The notes beneath the pieces were generated by a model, which saw only the letters and a program-made list of their open reading frames with translations, searched no databases and had not been told where the DNA came from. Both the position numbers and the translations under genes were made by a program. This document shows, one piece after another, positions 10,733 through 21,197 of a stretch of DNA of 64,000 nucleotides. Each line of letters opens with the position of its first letter. The first letter of the stretch is position 1. Location of the stretch: contig CM030931.1 of NCBI GenBank assembly GCA_018136815.1, forward strand, positions 10,613,072-10,677,071, written 5' to 3'. This DNA is from Isochrysis galbana (taxonomy: Eukaryota > Haptophyta > Isochrysidales > Isochrysidaceae).

Positions 10733-11100
10733 CTAGCTCCCACGGCAACAACGCACTCTCCCAATCCTCCAGCACCTCCTCCAACAACAGATTTGTGTGA
10801 GCACGCACAAGCCTTTCAGCGGTGAGCTGGCCCAAACGGTTTCGCTTCTTTGAGTGGATACATCCTTCCACTGACCACTGACCACTGACCAAGAGGTCTC
10901 ACATCCGAAAGCAGAGCCGTTCATCGCAACCAGACGCATCGCGCATCGCTGCCCAGCACAAATCAGGCCAATGGCACAAGTAAATTCGAGCCCATTTGTA
11001 AGACAACATCTTCTTAGCCTGCTCGGAAAAGGCCACCTCATTGTTAAGGTTAAGATCGTGCGCTCCACTGCTCAAAGCCTCCTCGAAGCTCGAAGAAGTC
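10733..11100 (-). pseudogene. hAT-type transposase C-terminal remnant
   Basis: One minus-strand frame reads IHSKKRNRLGQLTAERLVRA followed by HTNLLLEE (about 10760-10880), which matches the C-terminal part of plant-like hAT transposases (the HSKKRNRL block). Upstream the frame is broken by stops and frame changes, and no terminal repeats are seen, so this is a decayed fragment. It differs from the Ac-like hAT fragment at 33.6 kb. Confidence 0.6.
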
Positions 11101-11129
11101 AGCTACAGCTAGCAGCTAGTTGAGCCAGC

Positions 11130-11225
11130 AAAGCCGTAGGGTGATGGTGATTGAACGCTTTTCCATATGTGGGGGTGATGCTGATTGGACGTTTTTCCAT
11201 CTGTGGGTGATGGTGATTGAACGCT
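11130..11225. repeat. Minisatellite, GTGATGGTGATTGAACGC type
   Basis: About three units, each with GTGAT, GATTGAACG and TTTTCCAT, on the plus strand. The same units occur in the opposite orientation at 38590-38790. Confidence 0.75.
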
Positions 11226-11929
11226 TCTTGCCTGCGTAGTCGATCGGGATCGGGTATACACGTTTTAATGTTACGTCGAAATGGCAAGAGCAAATCGCTA
11301 TTATATGGTTATGTTTACACATATTCATATTCGAGTATTATTGTAAACGGACTGTGTGGACATTTATTGATGGCTCAACTTGAGTTATGTCCCATATTCG
11401 ACGGAACGCGACCTTGTTATTAATAAGGGTGGGACGTGGGACCGCATGCTTTTCGACCGTGCGCGACCATGGCGCGATGCCCAATAAAGAAGCTCCAGCC
11501 ACCTTATTCTTATTTATTCCTCCACGAAAATCGTCGCCGAGAAACGGTGCGATTCGATCCGCCTCTCTCCCACTCAGTCACGCGCGCTCACGCTCTAACC
11601 GTAAAGGATTTGCGGTCGCGCCCGCGCGGCATAAAGAAAGATAGGGATAGGGATAGGGATAGGCGAATCACAACGAATCACCTCGTCACATGTCCTCCGC
11701 CATATCACAACGCATTTCGGCCTGCCTCATCGTGAAGGGAGCAACGTAAAGTAATGAGTTGTGCTATGGCGCCCGTGCGGGAAAAAGAAGAGTCGGAGTT
11801 GGGGACGGCGTCACCATGACTACACTATGTAAGTATGGCTATGACATGCACACGCCAAAAACCAAAATGGCACTCACTGTTCCCCAAAGCCACGAGCGCG
11901 CCTAGGCTACGCACAAGCTCAAGTCTCTT
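11226..11929. repeat. Intergenic with a dispersed repeat copy at about 11520-11645
   Basis: The segment 11520-11645 (TCCACGAAAATCGTCGCCGA, then TCACGCTCTAACCGTAAAGG) is repeated in inverted orientation at about 16195-16320. A short GGGATA run follows at 11640-11665. Nothing else is recognised. Confidence 0.6.
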
Positions 11930-12637
11930 CTATATGAAATCGTTCGCGAACCTCGACACAATCCTTCTTCCAAACGGAATGTAGGACAAAATGTACCAGG
12001 CCATGGCCGCAAACTGGATGAGAATGCAGAGCAAGACAAGCAATGCCCGGTGGAAGAGCATTGCACTCAGAAGTGTCGCTGCCATCGCCAAAACGTAAGC
12101 AAATGCAGAAGCAGCGCGCACTGGATGGGTCATATTCCTGACCTGGCGCTTCGGGCCGATGATGAAGCCTGTTGACAGGAGGGAAAGGATATTCCCAAGA
12201 GTGTACCTGCGAAGACGTACAGCACAAGGTGAAGTGTAATGAAGTAGGAGAGCAGGAATATCCTGGACACGGTAGTTGAGTAGTGGGCATGGTTGGTGGG
12301 CGGCACATGCGGCAGAGACGCACTTGACCGCGAATGGAGCCGGGTTGCCCGCAATGAGCTGCGCGACAGAGAACATTGATGTCAACGAGATGGCCAAGCT
12401 GATGCCGAAGCAAATGCAAAATGCGTAGAGCCTCTGCTTGAAGGTCATTCCAGGACAGACCTGGTCGACGAGCTCCTCGCGCGCAGGCGCCAGACCGGTC
12501 ACTTCCCTTGCTCTCGCCCACAGCGCGGCTGCTCGAGATGAGGATTGGGATTCAATCTCTTGCGGAGCATCCTCCTCCCCTTCGTCTGGTGGTATGACGA
12601 ACGATGTCAGCTTTGCAAACATCCCGGATGAGCTCAT
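11930..12637 (-). CDS. SFT2-family Golgi transport membrane protein, one intron
   Basis: Exons 12637-12324 and 12206-11930 give 196 residues. The 117-nt intron (12323-12207; donor GTGCGT, acceptor TTCGCAG) is in frame without a stop, so it could be mistaken for coding; removing it joins NPAPFAVK to YTLGNILSL, the family pattern. Diagnostic blocks are FKQRLYAFCICF, YTLGNILSL, IGPKRQ and WYILSYIPFGRRIV, and four membrane helices are predicted. SFT2 proteins sit in the Golgi and assist vesicle fusion with late Golgi membranes. The start at 12637 (MSSSGMF) was chosen over an upstream ATG-less extension. Divergent from the thioesterase gene. Confidence 0.9.
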   Translation of the reverse strand: MSSSGMFAKLTSFVIPPDEGEEDAPQEIESQSSSRAAALWARAREVTGLAPAREELVDQVCPGMTFKQRLYAFCICFGISLAISLTSMFSVAQLIAGNPAPFAVKCVSAACAAHQPCPLLNYRVQDIPALLLHYTSPCAVRLRRYTLGNILSLLSTGFIIGPKRQVRNMTHPVRAASAFAYVLAMAATLLSAMLFHRALLVLLCILIQFAAMAWYILSYIPFGRRIVSRFANDFI

Positions 12638-13466
12638 GGCGACTGCAGTGCGGGCGATGGGCAGCGGTGGAGATGACAGGCGTGCCGGACACGTCGGAAA
12701 GCACACGACGGTGAAGGGTCTGCCGGCAAGGTATAGGGGATGGAGAGGAGAGGTATACGGGATGGAGGGGAGAGAGGAGAGAGAGAATCGACGGGTTCCT
12801 GGGGGAAGGGGACCGGGCCGGCTTCCAAATTCTACAGAGTACTCTTTACTCTATTCCCAGTCGAGTTCGCATGAGTACTCCTATGAATACAAGAAGTAGT
12901 ACGTACATGGATAGAGGTAATCGCTGTACGTATATCCAAGCTCCATCGTACGTACAATTATAAATAAATTAATTAATAAATGCTTATATTCTAGCCAACA
13001 CCGCTAGCTGATTGGACACAACTTTTCAGTCCCGGAATCCCGCCATGCCTGACGAGCCACGTGTCCGAGTGATACCGGGGGGAGAGGTTACTGCGTACTG
13101 CGTACTTCCCCACTGCCCCCTCCCCTCGTCGATATTTGTATTTGTCCCCCCTGCAGTGCATGCACCGACCATAGATGCTCCATTAGGCTGATATTAGGTC
13201 CTGATATCATGATATTAGGTCCTCAAGACCTGATGACCTGATGGCTTGATGTAAGGTCATGACGAGGTCAGGCGACTATAAATAATATAATGGACAATTG
13301 AATCCTCTTGTAGTAGTAGTAGTCGTACACTTAGCGCGAAAAACAGCGGGGGAAAGAGAGGATGGGTGGTTCTCGCCCCTCATGAGGGCATGAGGGGAAT
13401 CAAGACAGTGTGGAGGGGCGCCCCCCCCCCCCCTCCATGGCGACCCAACACAGACACAGAGGCTAG
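12638..13466. promoter_or_regulatory. Divergent promoter region between SFT2 and thioesterase genes
   Basis: No gene seen. It is purine-rich near 12740-12810 and AT-rich at 12950-12985. At 13180-13270 there is a cluster of short repeats of TGATATTAGGTCC with partly palindromic arrangement (CCTGATATCATGATATTAGG). A run of 14 C lies near 13421-13434 next to the thioesterase start. Confidence 0.5.
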
Positions 13467-14606
13467 ATGAGCACCCACTTTATTCTTGGAGAGATGAAGC
13501 AAGAAGCGGAGAACAGAAGAGAGGAGAGAGCGCGCAGAGGGTGGGAGCGCGGGAAAACGTGGGCGATGTTGGCGGACGGCTCGTCGTCCACGCCGTACGA
13601 GCTCCTCGGGCGGCGCAGGCGGTCATGGCGCGGGCGCGCCGTATGGCTGGTCTTATCGGCCGGCACACTGCTCTTCCTCCTCCTCCTCCCACGAATCCCC
13701 CCACGACCATTGAGACTGCAGACTTCTTCTCCGCTCCCTGTGCTGCTGCAGCAGCGCTCAGGGAGCGAAGGGGGCGAGCTGAGGAACAGGACGCCCGTAC
13801 TGCTGCTGCACGGCATGGGCGACGCGAGCAGTAATCTGGGAATGGCCTCCCTTTGCCACTCGGTCCGCCAGCACATCCCCGGGACCTACGTCGTCTGCTC
13901 CTCCGTTGCAGATGGCACTGCCTCCTTCACAAGTAGCATGGAGACACAAATTGACCAGCTCGCTGCCGCCGTCGCGTCAGACGTTCAGCTGCAGAGCGGA
14001 TTTCACGCCATCGGTTTATCACAGGGGGGGCTTGTACTCCGCGGCTACGTGGAGCGCCAGCTCAATCCCTCCGTCCGCCGGCTCATCACCATATCCTCAC
14101 CTCACTCAGGCGTGGGCTCATGTCCAAAAGGCATGATGTGGGCTTACCTATGTCCGTTATTTGAATTGTCGCCGTATAATCTGCCGATTTCTTTCTCCGA
14201 CTACTGGAAGGACGTGGCAAGCGGCGAGGCCGCGTACCTGTCGTCGTCACGCTGGCTTGCGGACGTGAATAACGAGAAGAGTAATTCGTCTTCGACACAC
14301 ACCATCGAAGGCATACGGGGTCGCCGGGCCGGGATGATTGCTCTCGAGCGCTACGTGCTCGTAGAGGCACTGAACGACACGTTTATTGTGCCCCGGGAGA
14401 GCACAACACATGGGTTTTGGGCGTGGGGCCAAAAGGGTGTCGTGGTGTCGATGCGAGAGTCGATTGGTTATCGAGAAGATCAGCTTGGCTTGCGCACCCT
14501 CGACCTAACGGGAAGGCTCCGGATCCTTGGATATCTCGGCGACCATCTGCAATTCAACACAAGCTTCTGGATAAAATCTATCCTCTCGCAGCTGGAGGAA
14601 GAGTAA
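13467..14606 (+). CDS. Palmitoyl-protein thioesterase (PPT1-like), membrane-anchored
   Basis: Protein of 379 residues; a second possible ATG is at 13566 (residue 34). A single hydrophobic helix at about 59-74 after an Arg-rich segment suggests a type II anchor or an uncleaved signal. The alpha/beta-hydrolase core starts with LLLHGMGD (113-119). The predicted triad is Ser185 in GLSQGG, Asp304 in LNDTFIVP and His360 in GDHLQ, all in family positions. PPT1 removes S-linked palmitate from proteins in lysosome-like compartments. Other matching blocks are DYWKD, LADVNNE and the REDQLGLRTLD segment. No intron is evident. Confidence 0.93.
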   Translation: MSTHFILGEMKQEAENRREERARRGWERGKTWAMLADGSSSTPYELLGRRRRSWRGRAVWLVLSAGTLLFLLLLPRIPPRPLRLQTSSPLPVLLQQRSGSEGGELRNRTPVLLLHGMGDASSNLGMASLCHSVRQHIPGTYVVCSSVADGTASFTSSMETQIDQLAAAVASDVQLQSGFHAIGLSQGGLVLRGYVERQLNPSVRRLITISSPHSGVGSCPKGMMWAYLCPLFELSPYNLPISFSDYWKDVASGEAAYLSSSRWLADVNNEKSNSSSTHTIEGIRGRRAGMIALERYVLVEALNDTFIVPRESTTHGFWAWGQKGVVVSMRESIGYREDQLGLRTLDLTGRLRILGYLGDHLQFNTSFWIKSILSQLEEE

Positions 14607-15114
14607 GGGGTGTTCTTTCCAGATGAGGATTCTGGAATCACGACCTCAAGAGCTCGACTATTTTGCAGGAATTCCGATGGAGGAGATGGCGAACGCGTCC
14701 TGAAACCGCACACAAGACGTCCCTTTTTTGCAGTAGTACTACTAGTATTTTTGCCCACTGCAAGGTGTATGCGCGCATGCGCATAAGTGCGTGTGCACAT
14801 TTTCAATCCGAAAGGTGCATCAGCATCGCGGCACGTGAAGGGGACGGGAGCCCTGCCCTACCAGCTTGCGTCGCGTCTAGTCGCACGTGCCACTTGTCTA
14901 TGCTTTCGTTAGCCTACATTTGTGATGTTTCGCGCGCCGCCAGTCTCTTCAACCTTTCTCTCGTCTCCTGTCGCGCGGCGGGCCCCGTTCGTTTCAATCT
15001 TCTGTGTATAAGTTGCGAAAGATACGGATGATGGAGAAGAAGCTTCGCGCTCGTTGCGCTACTCGCTACTAGCCCTCAACCTCGCTGTAGCTATGCGCTA
15101 TGCAGCTATAGCGC
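14607..15114. other. Intergenic, nothing recognised
   Basis: Probable 3' untranslated region of the thioesterase gene, then unremarkable sequence up to the repeat that begins at 15115. Confidence 0.4.
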
Positions 15115-15560
15115 TTATTCAACCTACTTTCATAAGAAGGGGTCAATGGGGGCCTCGCGCCCCCCTCTTTCCATCGCGGACACCCCCCGGGGTGGGCCCG
15201 TACAATCAACCTCAGCCCCTACCCTCTGGCAAGGGCTGGGCAATCATCATCCCGGCCTAGATCCTTCGTGGGCGTGGGCCGCGACTCGTAGACTCCCACG
15301 CCCATATTGGGCCTGACCTCGAGCTGACTCCACCCCCCCTTCTCTGGTCGTCAGGCATACAGAGGCCGCTGGGAGGCTCCAATGCCCAGCGTGGCAAGCG
15401 CGGAAGAGGCAGGGGGGCCAGGGGCTGAGCCCCAGCCTCCACTGCCCCCTGAGCTGCACCTGCTGGCGGCCCTCTGGGAGCCGCGCCCAAAGGCGCCTCT
15501 GAGAGCAGGCCGTGGCGCGCCGCATGGCGACGCGCCGCAGGGAGAGGGGTGGAGGAGAAT
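15115..15560 (-). repeat. SINE-like GC-rich repeat copy (subfamily B)
   Basis: In minus orientation it ends with an AT-rich hairpin (revcomp of AACCTACTTTCATAAGAAGG). The body matches the copy at 24660-25152 in inverted orientation over about 430 bp, including GGGCCCGTACA, AGGCATACAG and GGGGGCCAGGGGCTGAGCCC. Reading frames across it are open by chance because of high GC. Confidence 0.7.
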
Positions 15561-16328
15561 GGGACTTCTATGTCAAGTGTTGCCAAGCAGACCTTGATTT
15601 GCGCCTTCGCTGCGCGAGCTCCGCGTGCCTGGAGCGCTTTTGTTGCGCCGTCGCGCGTCATTAGCAGTATGGATTGATGTCCCATACCGCCTGCCAAGCC
15701 CACCACCCAGCGGCAGAATGTGATATCTACTCTGGGTAGTGGGTTCCCGCCAGATGCGCTGTGAGGCGTTCTGGCAGGATCTTGGGCTTTCCTCCTCGCC
15801 GTGGCGTTGAGGGCCACGACGTGGCCCGTCCTGAGGCCGCCCACGGGTCTTACCTCACCGACCAGCGCCTTATTTATCTGGCACTGTCAGAGAGAGGAGG
15901 ACCGCGAAGGCAGCCTCAACGCGGAGGCTCGTCAGCCACGCGTGGACGGCCGCGTTGGTGAGCTGGTCCTGGTTCTCGATGCCGAGTTCGAGTGAGGGCA
16001 AATCCTGCGAGGGGCGGGTCGGGATGGTCGGGGTGGGGTCTGTGGCAGCCAGTGTAGCCGCGTGCGCGCGCTTTGAGAAGCTGGGTGGGCTGCGCGGGCA
16101 ATGATGCCAGTGGGTCAGGGGGTGGTCGGACTGTCGGCAGCCCGACACGGCGCTGCATCGCGCGGGAATCAAATGCCGAATGTAGCTTAGATATAGAGGA
16201 ACCGATCCCCCCGCGGGCGCGACCGCCCATTCTTTACGGGTAGAGCGTGAGTGCGCGTGACGGAGGGGGGGGGAGGGGGGGCTAATCGCACCATTTCTTG
16301 GCGAAGATTTTCGTAGCGTCAAGTAGCC
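15561..16328. repeat. Intergenic with inverted copy of the 11.5-kb repeat
   Basis: About 16195-16320 is the reverse complement of the 11520-11645 repeat (shared GAAACGGTGCGAT / ACGCTCTAACCGTAAAG type blocks, diverged). It abuts the left target duplication of the element at 16347. The part 15561-16190 shows nothing recognisable. Confidence 0.5.
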
Positions 16329-16346
16329 CCCCCGGGAGGTTTTTTA

Positions 16347-18076
16347 AAAAAAATCTTCTTAAAAATTCCCGCTACATGCGCGGCGTGAGGCAGCGTGCTA
16401 TTGAACCTCCCTACTACCCAACCCTAACCCCTATCAACCCCCTTCCCCTTCCCCAGTTCCCTCTTTAGCGGAGAAGCCGGTTCCAGGGAGGCCGTGTGAC
16501 GGGATCTTTTACCCAACATCCGGGGATGTCGTGGCTTGAGGAGCATTGGACGATTTGGCGTCCTTTCATGCGGTTGTTCTTGCATTCACCCGCCATGAAT
16601 CGGCGGCATGGCGCCGCCGCTCCAAGACCCATGAGGGCCCGGTAGTCCATGGCGTTGCTGGCGTCCCTTTGACGCTTACGTTGCTCTGCTTTCGCCTTAT
16701 CTTGTTCGCACGTACACTGGCGAAAGCTAACTTGGTTCTTGCGCAGAAATGAGATTGCCCACGGCTTGTCGTATCCTTTGCAACCCCCAGGGGCTCCATG
16801 GATGGCTAACTCCCCTTCGGGAGTCACGCATTCCACCGATGATCGGACCGCATAGTCCAGGTTGAAATTTTCTCCGTCGTCGAGAGTCACATGGAAGTTT
16901 CGAGGGAAACGGTGCCCCAAGGCGGACGTGTCCGTGTATACATAGAAATGCCAGATTGGGCGCTTGCCGGACTCGACCTTCGTGATTCCTTCGAGTGAAG
17001 TTTTGGCTCGCTGTTGGTTGCCCCTTAGCACGTGGAAACCCTCGCGTTCGAGCGAGCTAGCCAGATGCCTAGTCTTGGTTTTGTACGCCTTGATCGGGTC
17101 AAAGATGCGGAATACGATGTAGGTCGCCACCTCTTTGAGAGAGGACCGGATGGCGCTCGACTTGCGAGGGGCCGAATCGGCTAACGCGCCGTAAGTGATT
17201 CCAAACTCGTGCGGGACTCCAGAAAGTGCCGTATTTACTTTGTCTCCATATGCGGCCTTAAATTGATCGTGTGCGTCCTCATCGACGTAAAAGATCCAAT
17301 GGCCTTTACGACCCTTGTCCATCCCATCCGGGGTTGCGTCTAGGCCTTCCAGCCTAGAGAGGAGGAATTTCATGAAGGTAGCTACATCTTCACTTTTGAT
17401 GTCCTTCTTTTCGTCAGCTAGCTGAGCTAGCTGAATGAAAAAAGGGGTGTCTTCCGGCTCTTCCTCCTCATCGAGAGGGGGGGGGAGCAAGTTGTGTGTT
17501 GTTGCTGACTACCGGCTTGGGGTCCGATTGGGGGTCGGCCCGCTTGCGCGATGGCTGCTGTTGCTGTGGGGCTGGTTGCTTCTGGGCTTGCTGCATTGGA
17601 GTCTTCCCCATGGGTCCCTTCTGGGCGGCTTCCGCGTAGGATTTTTGCGCAGGTGTTGGTTGTTGGTTGGAGGGCGCAAAAGCCCCCAGGATTGATTGTT
17701 GTGTCAAGTGCCCGCCCCCGAGGGGTGCACTGATGGTAGGAGTTGCCACCATGGGGGTGGCAGCAGTGCTGCCAGCCCCCATGGGGAGTCCTTGGTTGGG
17801 TGGCGTGTCGAGGGAGGCCTGTGGCAGGGCATTGCCCTGGCTCTGGTCTGCACCAGGGAACAGGAGTCTGCCTGTTCCCTGGCTGTGAGGCTGCCTGGGA
17901 GGAGAGGGAGGTGGCGCCATCTCGACGTCCTGATCGGGAGGGGCTGAGGGTTGCGAGCGCTTGGGCTCCGGTGGCTTGGGTCGGCCCCGTTGGGGCGTCG
18001 TGGCGGCAGAGGGCTGGGAGGTGGGAGCGGTCGGCGCGCGCTCCATCGCTAAAACTATAACAATAGTTTTTTATCG
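16347..18076 (-). mobile_element. Non-LTR-like element with an ORF1/gag-like gene and 18-bp target duplication
   Basis: The 18-mer CCCCCGGGAGGTTTTTTA occurs at 16329-16346 and again at 18077-18094, flanking exactly one 1730-bp unit. On the minus strand the unit starts with a short leader (AAACTATTGTTATAG), carries one gag/ORF1-like gene, and ends in an A/T-rich tail (about 16347-16370). No reverse transcriptase is inside, so it is non-autonomous or truncated. Partial copies of the same element occur at 24248-24400 (3' end), 30276-30403 and 44905-45024 (5' end of the gene). Confidence 0.75.
16465..18046 (-). CDS. ORF1/gag-like protein of the mobile element, frameshifted at a C9 run
   Basis: Two overlapping frames, 18046-17468 (192 residues) and 17490-16465, fit one gene. 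The break is at a run of nine C on the coding strand (plus-strand G run 17477-17485); eight C would keep one frame of about 525 residues. The first third is Pro/Gln-rich and basic. The rest is folded-looking and ends in a CCCH-like knuckle (CRRFMAGEC ... QCSSSH, spacing C-x7-C-x12-C-x3-H), as in nucleic-acid-binding ORF1 or gag proteins. The frame may be broken, or read by slippage at the C run; the sequence cannot tell which. Confidence 0.65.
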
Positions 18077-18108
18077 CCCCCGGGAGGTTTTTTAGTGGGC
18101 ATCGCGCC

Positions 18109-18172
18109 ACGGTCAAAAAATGCAGCCCAACCCTTACTAGCCGTTAAAAAGCCCCTGTTTGACCGCCCTACA
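18109..18172. repeat. Mini-element with inverted GGTCAAA termini
   Basis: The left end is CACGGTCAAAAAATG and the right end is CTGTTTGACCGCCC, giving imperfect inverted ends (CGGTCAAA / TTTGACCG) about 60 bp apart. A second full copy is at 58122-58190 and an end is at 10373-10399. Confidence 0.55.
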
Positions 18173-18545
18173 AGTGGACGCGCGACAAATAAGGGTATTA
18201 GGGTCAGCGAATGAGGGAGTTAATTGGGAGGTGACGTGTTGGAATATAAATGAATCTAGATCGGCGGGCACAGCATACATGCCCAAAATAGACAAGACAT
18301 CGTCACACGTGCAAGTGCGCGCGTGCACACGAACGATAAATAAGATGATATGTGGCGGCGAATGACGACATACAACAAATATAGCCATGATTCCGACCCC
18401 GAATTCGAGCGGTGGTGTATCCGAGGAATATGGCTGCTCACCATGAAATGGCGGTGGCGGTGGCGGCTAGACACACCTTGAGAGAATGGAGACGGATGCT
18501 TTCATGCGATGCCCTCTCATTTGAACCGTCCATGGACACAGCTTG

Positions 18546-19850
18546 TCACCCACGGACTGAGCGATGCGGCAGGACTCGCACGTCCTCGCCTGTCGTATGC
18601 TTCACAACCCACACGCCCTCCGCGTCGCATCCGTAGACTCGGCCGTCAGTAGCTTGCGCGAAGTACTGTGTGAGATTGCCGCCGCCATTCCAGGCAGCAA
18701 TAGCGTGTATACCGCGGAAACTTTCCACGATGGTGGGCTTTCCGGTCGGGTTCCACCATCGAACGAGACCGTCGCCTGTGACCACGACGGCGACATTCCC
18801 AGATATTGATAGAAATACCACGTCGCGGAGACCAGTATCTACGGGCAGTGTGGACTGCTGGCCCTGAGCAAGGTGGCCCCAGCCGTAGAGCTTGCCATCT
18901 CGGGCGATCACGAGGGACATCGTCCCCGAGGTGGCCACAGCGGCACAGGGGACCCGGGAGAGTGCCTCGACGCGCTTCGGTTGCAAGACGTCCTCAGCAT
19001 TGCCGTGGCCCAGAACATGCGAAGAGCCCTTGCACGAGCCGAAGGAGTAGACCACGCCGTCGATGTCCAGTGCGAGGGTGTTGCGTGTGCGGAATCCTGT
19101 CGCAACATCAACAATTTCCTTGTGCAGTTCTGCTGGCGCGAGAGAAAACGGATCGCCCTCACGTCCGAGACCAAGGCGATGAAAAGATCCGACGCCGATC
19201 TGATCGTTCCGAGCCCACGTGTGCAGCCTCCCATCGGCGTTGATCAGTGCGCCATGCATGCCTCCGATGCTCAGCTTATGGTTCCTCGGGAAACGCTCCT
19301 CCCGCGGGCCGCACACCTCCCTGCCGTTGCAGAGCTGCATCTGGGAACCGTCAGCGCAAAAGGGGTCCGAGAGGCTGCTCAAGTAAGGTGAATCCGGGTG
19401 GGTCACGAGGTTTCTGAGCGGCACCGATCGCATCCGTTCGATCGCTCTGGCCTCCTGCACATCGGTTGGCGGCAGGGATGGTCTAGGTTGGTGTCCGGAT
19501 GCTGGCACATCAACTGGTTCAGCAGGCTCGCGTGGCTCGGCCCTCAAGAGGAGGCCGTTGACGTCGACCATGTAGAGGACATCGACAAGCGACTGCAGCC
19601 CCACTTCAGGCACCACGCCGATGTACGAGCTGCTCACGCGCTTTTCAGTGTGAATAAGGAGGAGCCTTATGGCGTCGAGCCAGCAGCGGATTGGGCCGAA
19701 CTCTGTGCCCCTCCGGAGAGCGTCTGCGATGGCCCATTCGCGGTGAGCCCTGGAAGTGGCGGCGAATCGGTGGAGCGAACGCGCATCAAGCTCTGTCAGC
19801 ACCATCACTGTGAGCTCAGCGGGGAGAGAGCTGAAACGGCAGAGCGCCAT
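18546..19850 (-). CDS. F-box protein with RCC1-like repeats
   Basis: Protein of 434 residues from the ATG at 19850. An F-box lies at about 4-45 (SSLPAELTVMVLTELDARSL), followed by a linker. About residues 200-420 hold RCC1-type beta-propeller blades with the typical Gly/Trp pattern (GALINADGRLHTWARND, LALDIDGVVYSFGS, LVIARDGKLYGWGH, VVVTGDGLVRWWN). F-box proteins recruit substrates to SCF ubiquitin ligases through SKP1, and the propeller would bind the substrate; both points are inferred from the family. No intron is needed. Upstream lies a CT/GA microsatellite region. Confidence 0.85.
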   Translation of the reverse strand: MALCRFSSLPAELTVMVLTELDARSLHRFAATSRAHREWAIADALRRGTEFGPIRCWLDAIRLLLIHTEKRVSSSYIGVVPEVGLQSLVDVLYMVDVNGLLLRAEPREPAEPVDVPASGHQPRPSLPPTDVQEARAIERMRSVPLRNLVTHPDSPYLSSLSDPFCADGSQMQLCNGREVCGPREERFPRNHKLSIGGMHGALINADGRLHTWARNDQIGVGSFHRLGLGREGDPFSLAPAELHKEIVDVATGFRTRNTLALDIDGVVYSFGSCKGSSHVLGHGNAEDVLQPKRVEALSRVPCAAVATSGTMSLVIARDGKLYGWGHLAQGQQSTLPVDTGLRDVVFLSISGNVAVVVTGDGLVRWWNPTGKPTIVESFRGIHAIAAWNGGGNLTQYFAQATDGRVYGCDAEGVWVVKHTTGEDVRVLPHRSVRG

Positions 19851-20173
19851 CGGCAGCAACTCTCTCTCTCTCCTCTCTCTCTCTCTGTCTCACGCGCCTT
19901 CTCTCTCTTCTTCTCGTTTCCTCCCTCTCTCAGCCGGAAGTCTCTCTGGCGGTGTGACGAGGTCGGGAGAGAGAGGAGCAGGAGGGAGTGGAGTGAGGCT
20001 AAGAGTTGCAGTTGTGGATCTGCGCTGGAGGCGGGTGGGGAGAGGTGGATGGGGGGGTTGGGGTGGGTAGGATGTGCGAGGAAGGGGGGGAGGACGGACT
20101 GCGCGTGCGAAGAGAGAGAGAGAGAGAGGAGAGAGAAGCGGAAGAGAGGGAGAGAGAGAGGGAGAGGGGGGGG

Positions 20174-20232
<59 letters not shown>

Positions 20233-20530
20233 AGGGAGGGAGGGAGGAGCGAGAGAGAGAGAGATAAAGAGAGATAGAGTAGGAGAGAAAGAGATAGAGA
20301 GAGAGAGAGGGGGGGGGGGGGGGGGGGGGGAGGGAGGGAGGGAGAGTCCGATTCCCTCCCAGCTGTGGGGGGCTTCCTTGGGATTCCGACGGGGTGCTGG
20401 CGCGCGAGGGGGGGGGGAGGGGGGAAGGGGGGGGGGGGGGGGCGGAGAAGAAAAGTGGGGGGGGAGAAGAAAAGTGGGTGGGAGGGGGGGGGGGGGGGGG
20501 GGGGGCAGGGCGACGCCTCGTCCCTTTCCT
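19851..20530. repeat. GA and G-run microsatellites upstream of the F-box gene
   Basis: CT-rich at 19859-19945, (GA)n at 20115-20320 with pure runs of more than 40 bp, and G runs at 20310-20330, 20427-20442 and 20488-20505. Frames here are repeat artefacts. Confidence 0.9.
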
Positions 20531-21076
20531 CGAGAATACTTTACTTTCTTTTTTCCTCTGTTCGTTCGCATCCCGCAGCGTCCTCGTCGCCATCGGCTCA
20601 GTGAAGACGCCGAGGAGACAAATCCGCGATTGAAAAAACAATCGGGGGGGGATCCGGTTTTAGGCCGATTTTAGGGTGTCGTTTTCGGTTCGGGGGGGGT
20701 TCGGTATTTTCATGGTGTGGTTATTTGGTTGGGGGGGGGGAAGTCGCGCGCGGAGCGCGCGAAGAAGCGCTCTAGGGCGGTTCGGGGGGGTCGAGGGGGG
20801 GAGGACGGACTGCGCGTGCGAAGAGAGAGAGAGAGAGAGGAGAGAGAAGCGGAAGAGAGAGGGTCTCGGTCTCAGGTCTCGTCAGATACAATATTGCAAG
20901 AGTACACTCCCGGCTCCCAAGGGAGCCGGTTTCTCAATGGGGGTTGTGTTCGCTAGTTGGGGGGGGTCGGCTTTCTGCTCAGCGTTCTGCTAGCTCGGAG
21001 GGGTTGGGCTCGCTGGTGAGATGGGCAATGACTATTACAGTAACAACCTTGTTTATTACGTATTCGCTTGATTTGT
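20531..21076. other. Intergenic with a local 66-bp direct duplication
   Basis: The stretch with GGACGGACTGCGCGTGCGAA followed by (GA)n occurs at about 20089-20150 and again at 20800-20862. No gene is seen. Confidence 0.5.
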
Positions 21077-21155
21077 CAGGTCGTTTGCCTTCATTTGGTA
21101 CCCCTCGTTTCCCAATACGCGATGCGTCGGTACAAAAAAATGTCTAGTATTTAAC
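21077..21155 (+). repeat. Copy of the GGTCGTTTGCCTTC dispersed repeat
   Basis: Reads GGTCGTTTGCCTTCATTTGG then TACCCCTCGTTTCC and a TCTAGTATTT end. Related copies lie at 23487-23535 (minus), 27291-27461 (plus) and 30109-30275 (minus). Confidence 0.75.
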
Positions 21156-21197
21156 GTTATGTGCGAAAACGCTAAGCGGACACAAAACACCATTTCA

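Noticed and set aside
11130..11225. Regularly spaced repeats as a CRISPR array (also 38590-38790)
   Set aside because: Units are contiguous with no unique spacers, and the genome is eukaryotic.
12207..12323. Extra 39-residue Cys-rich loop in SFT2
   Set aside because: It has GTGCGT and CGCAG at its ends, is absent from the family and interrupts the conserved YTLGNI block; treated as an in-frame intron.
14013..14040. G-run near the thioesterase active-site codons as a possible frameshift
   Set aside because: The frame is intact across it and gives the expected GLSQGGLVLRGY.
15257..15844. Open frames of up to 195 codons on the minus strand
   Set aside because: They lie in a dispersed GC-rich repeat found inverted at 24.7 kb with different open frames; high GC explains the lack of stops.
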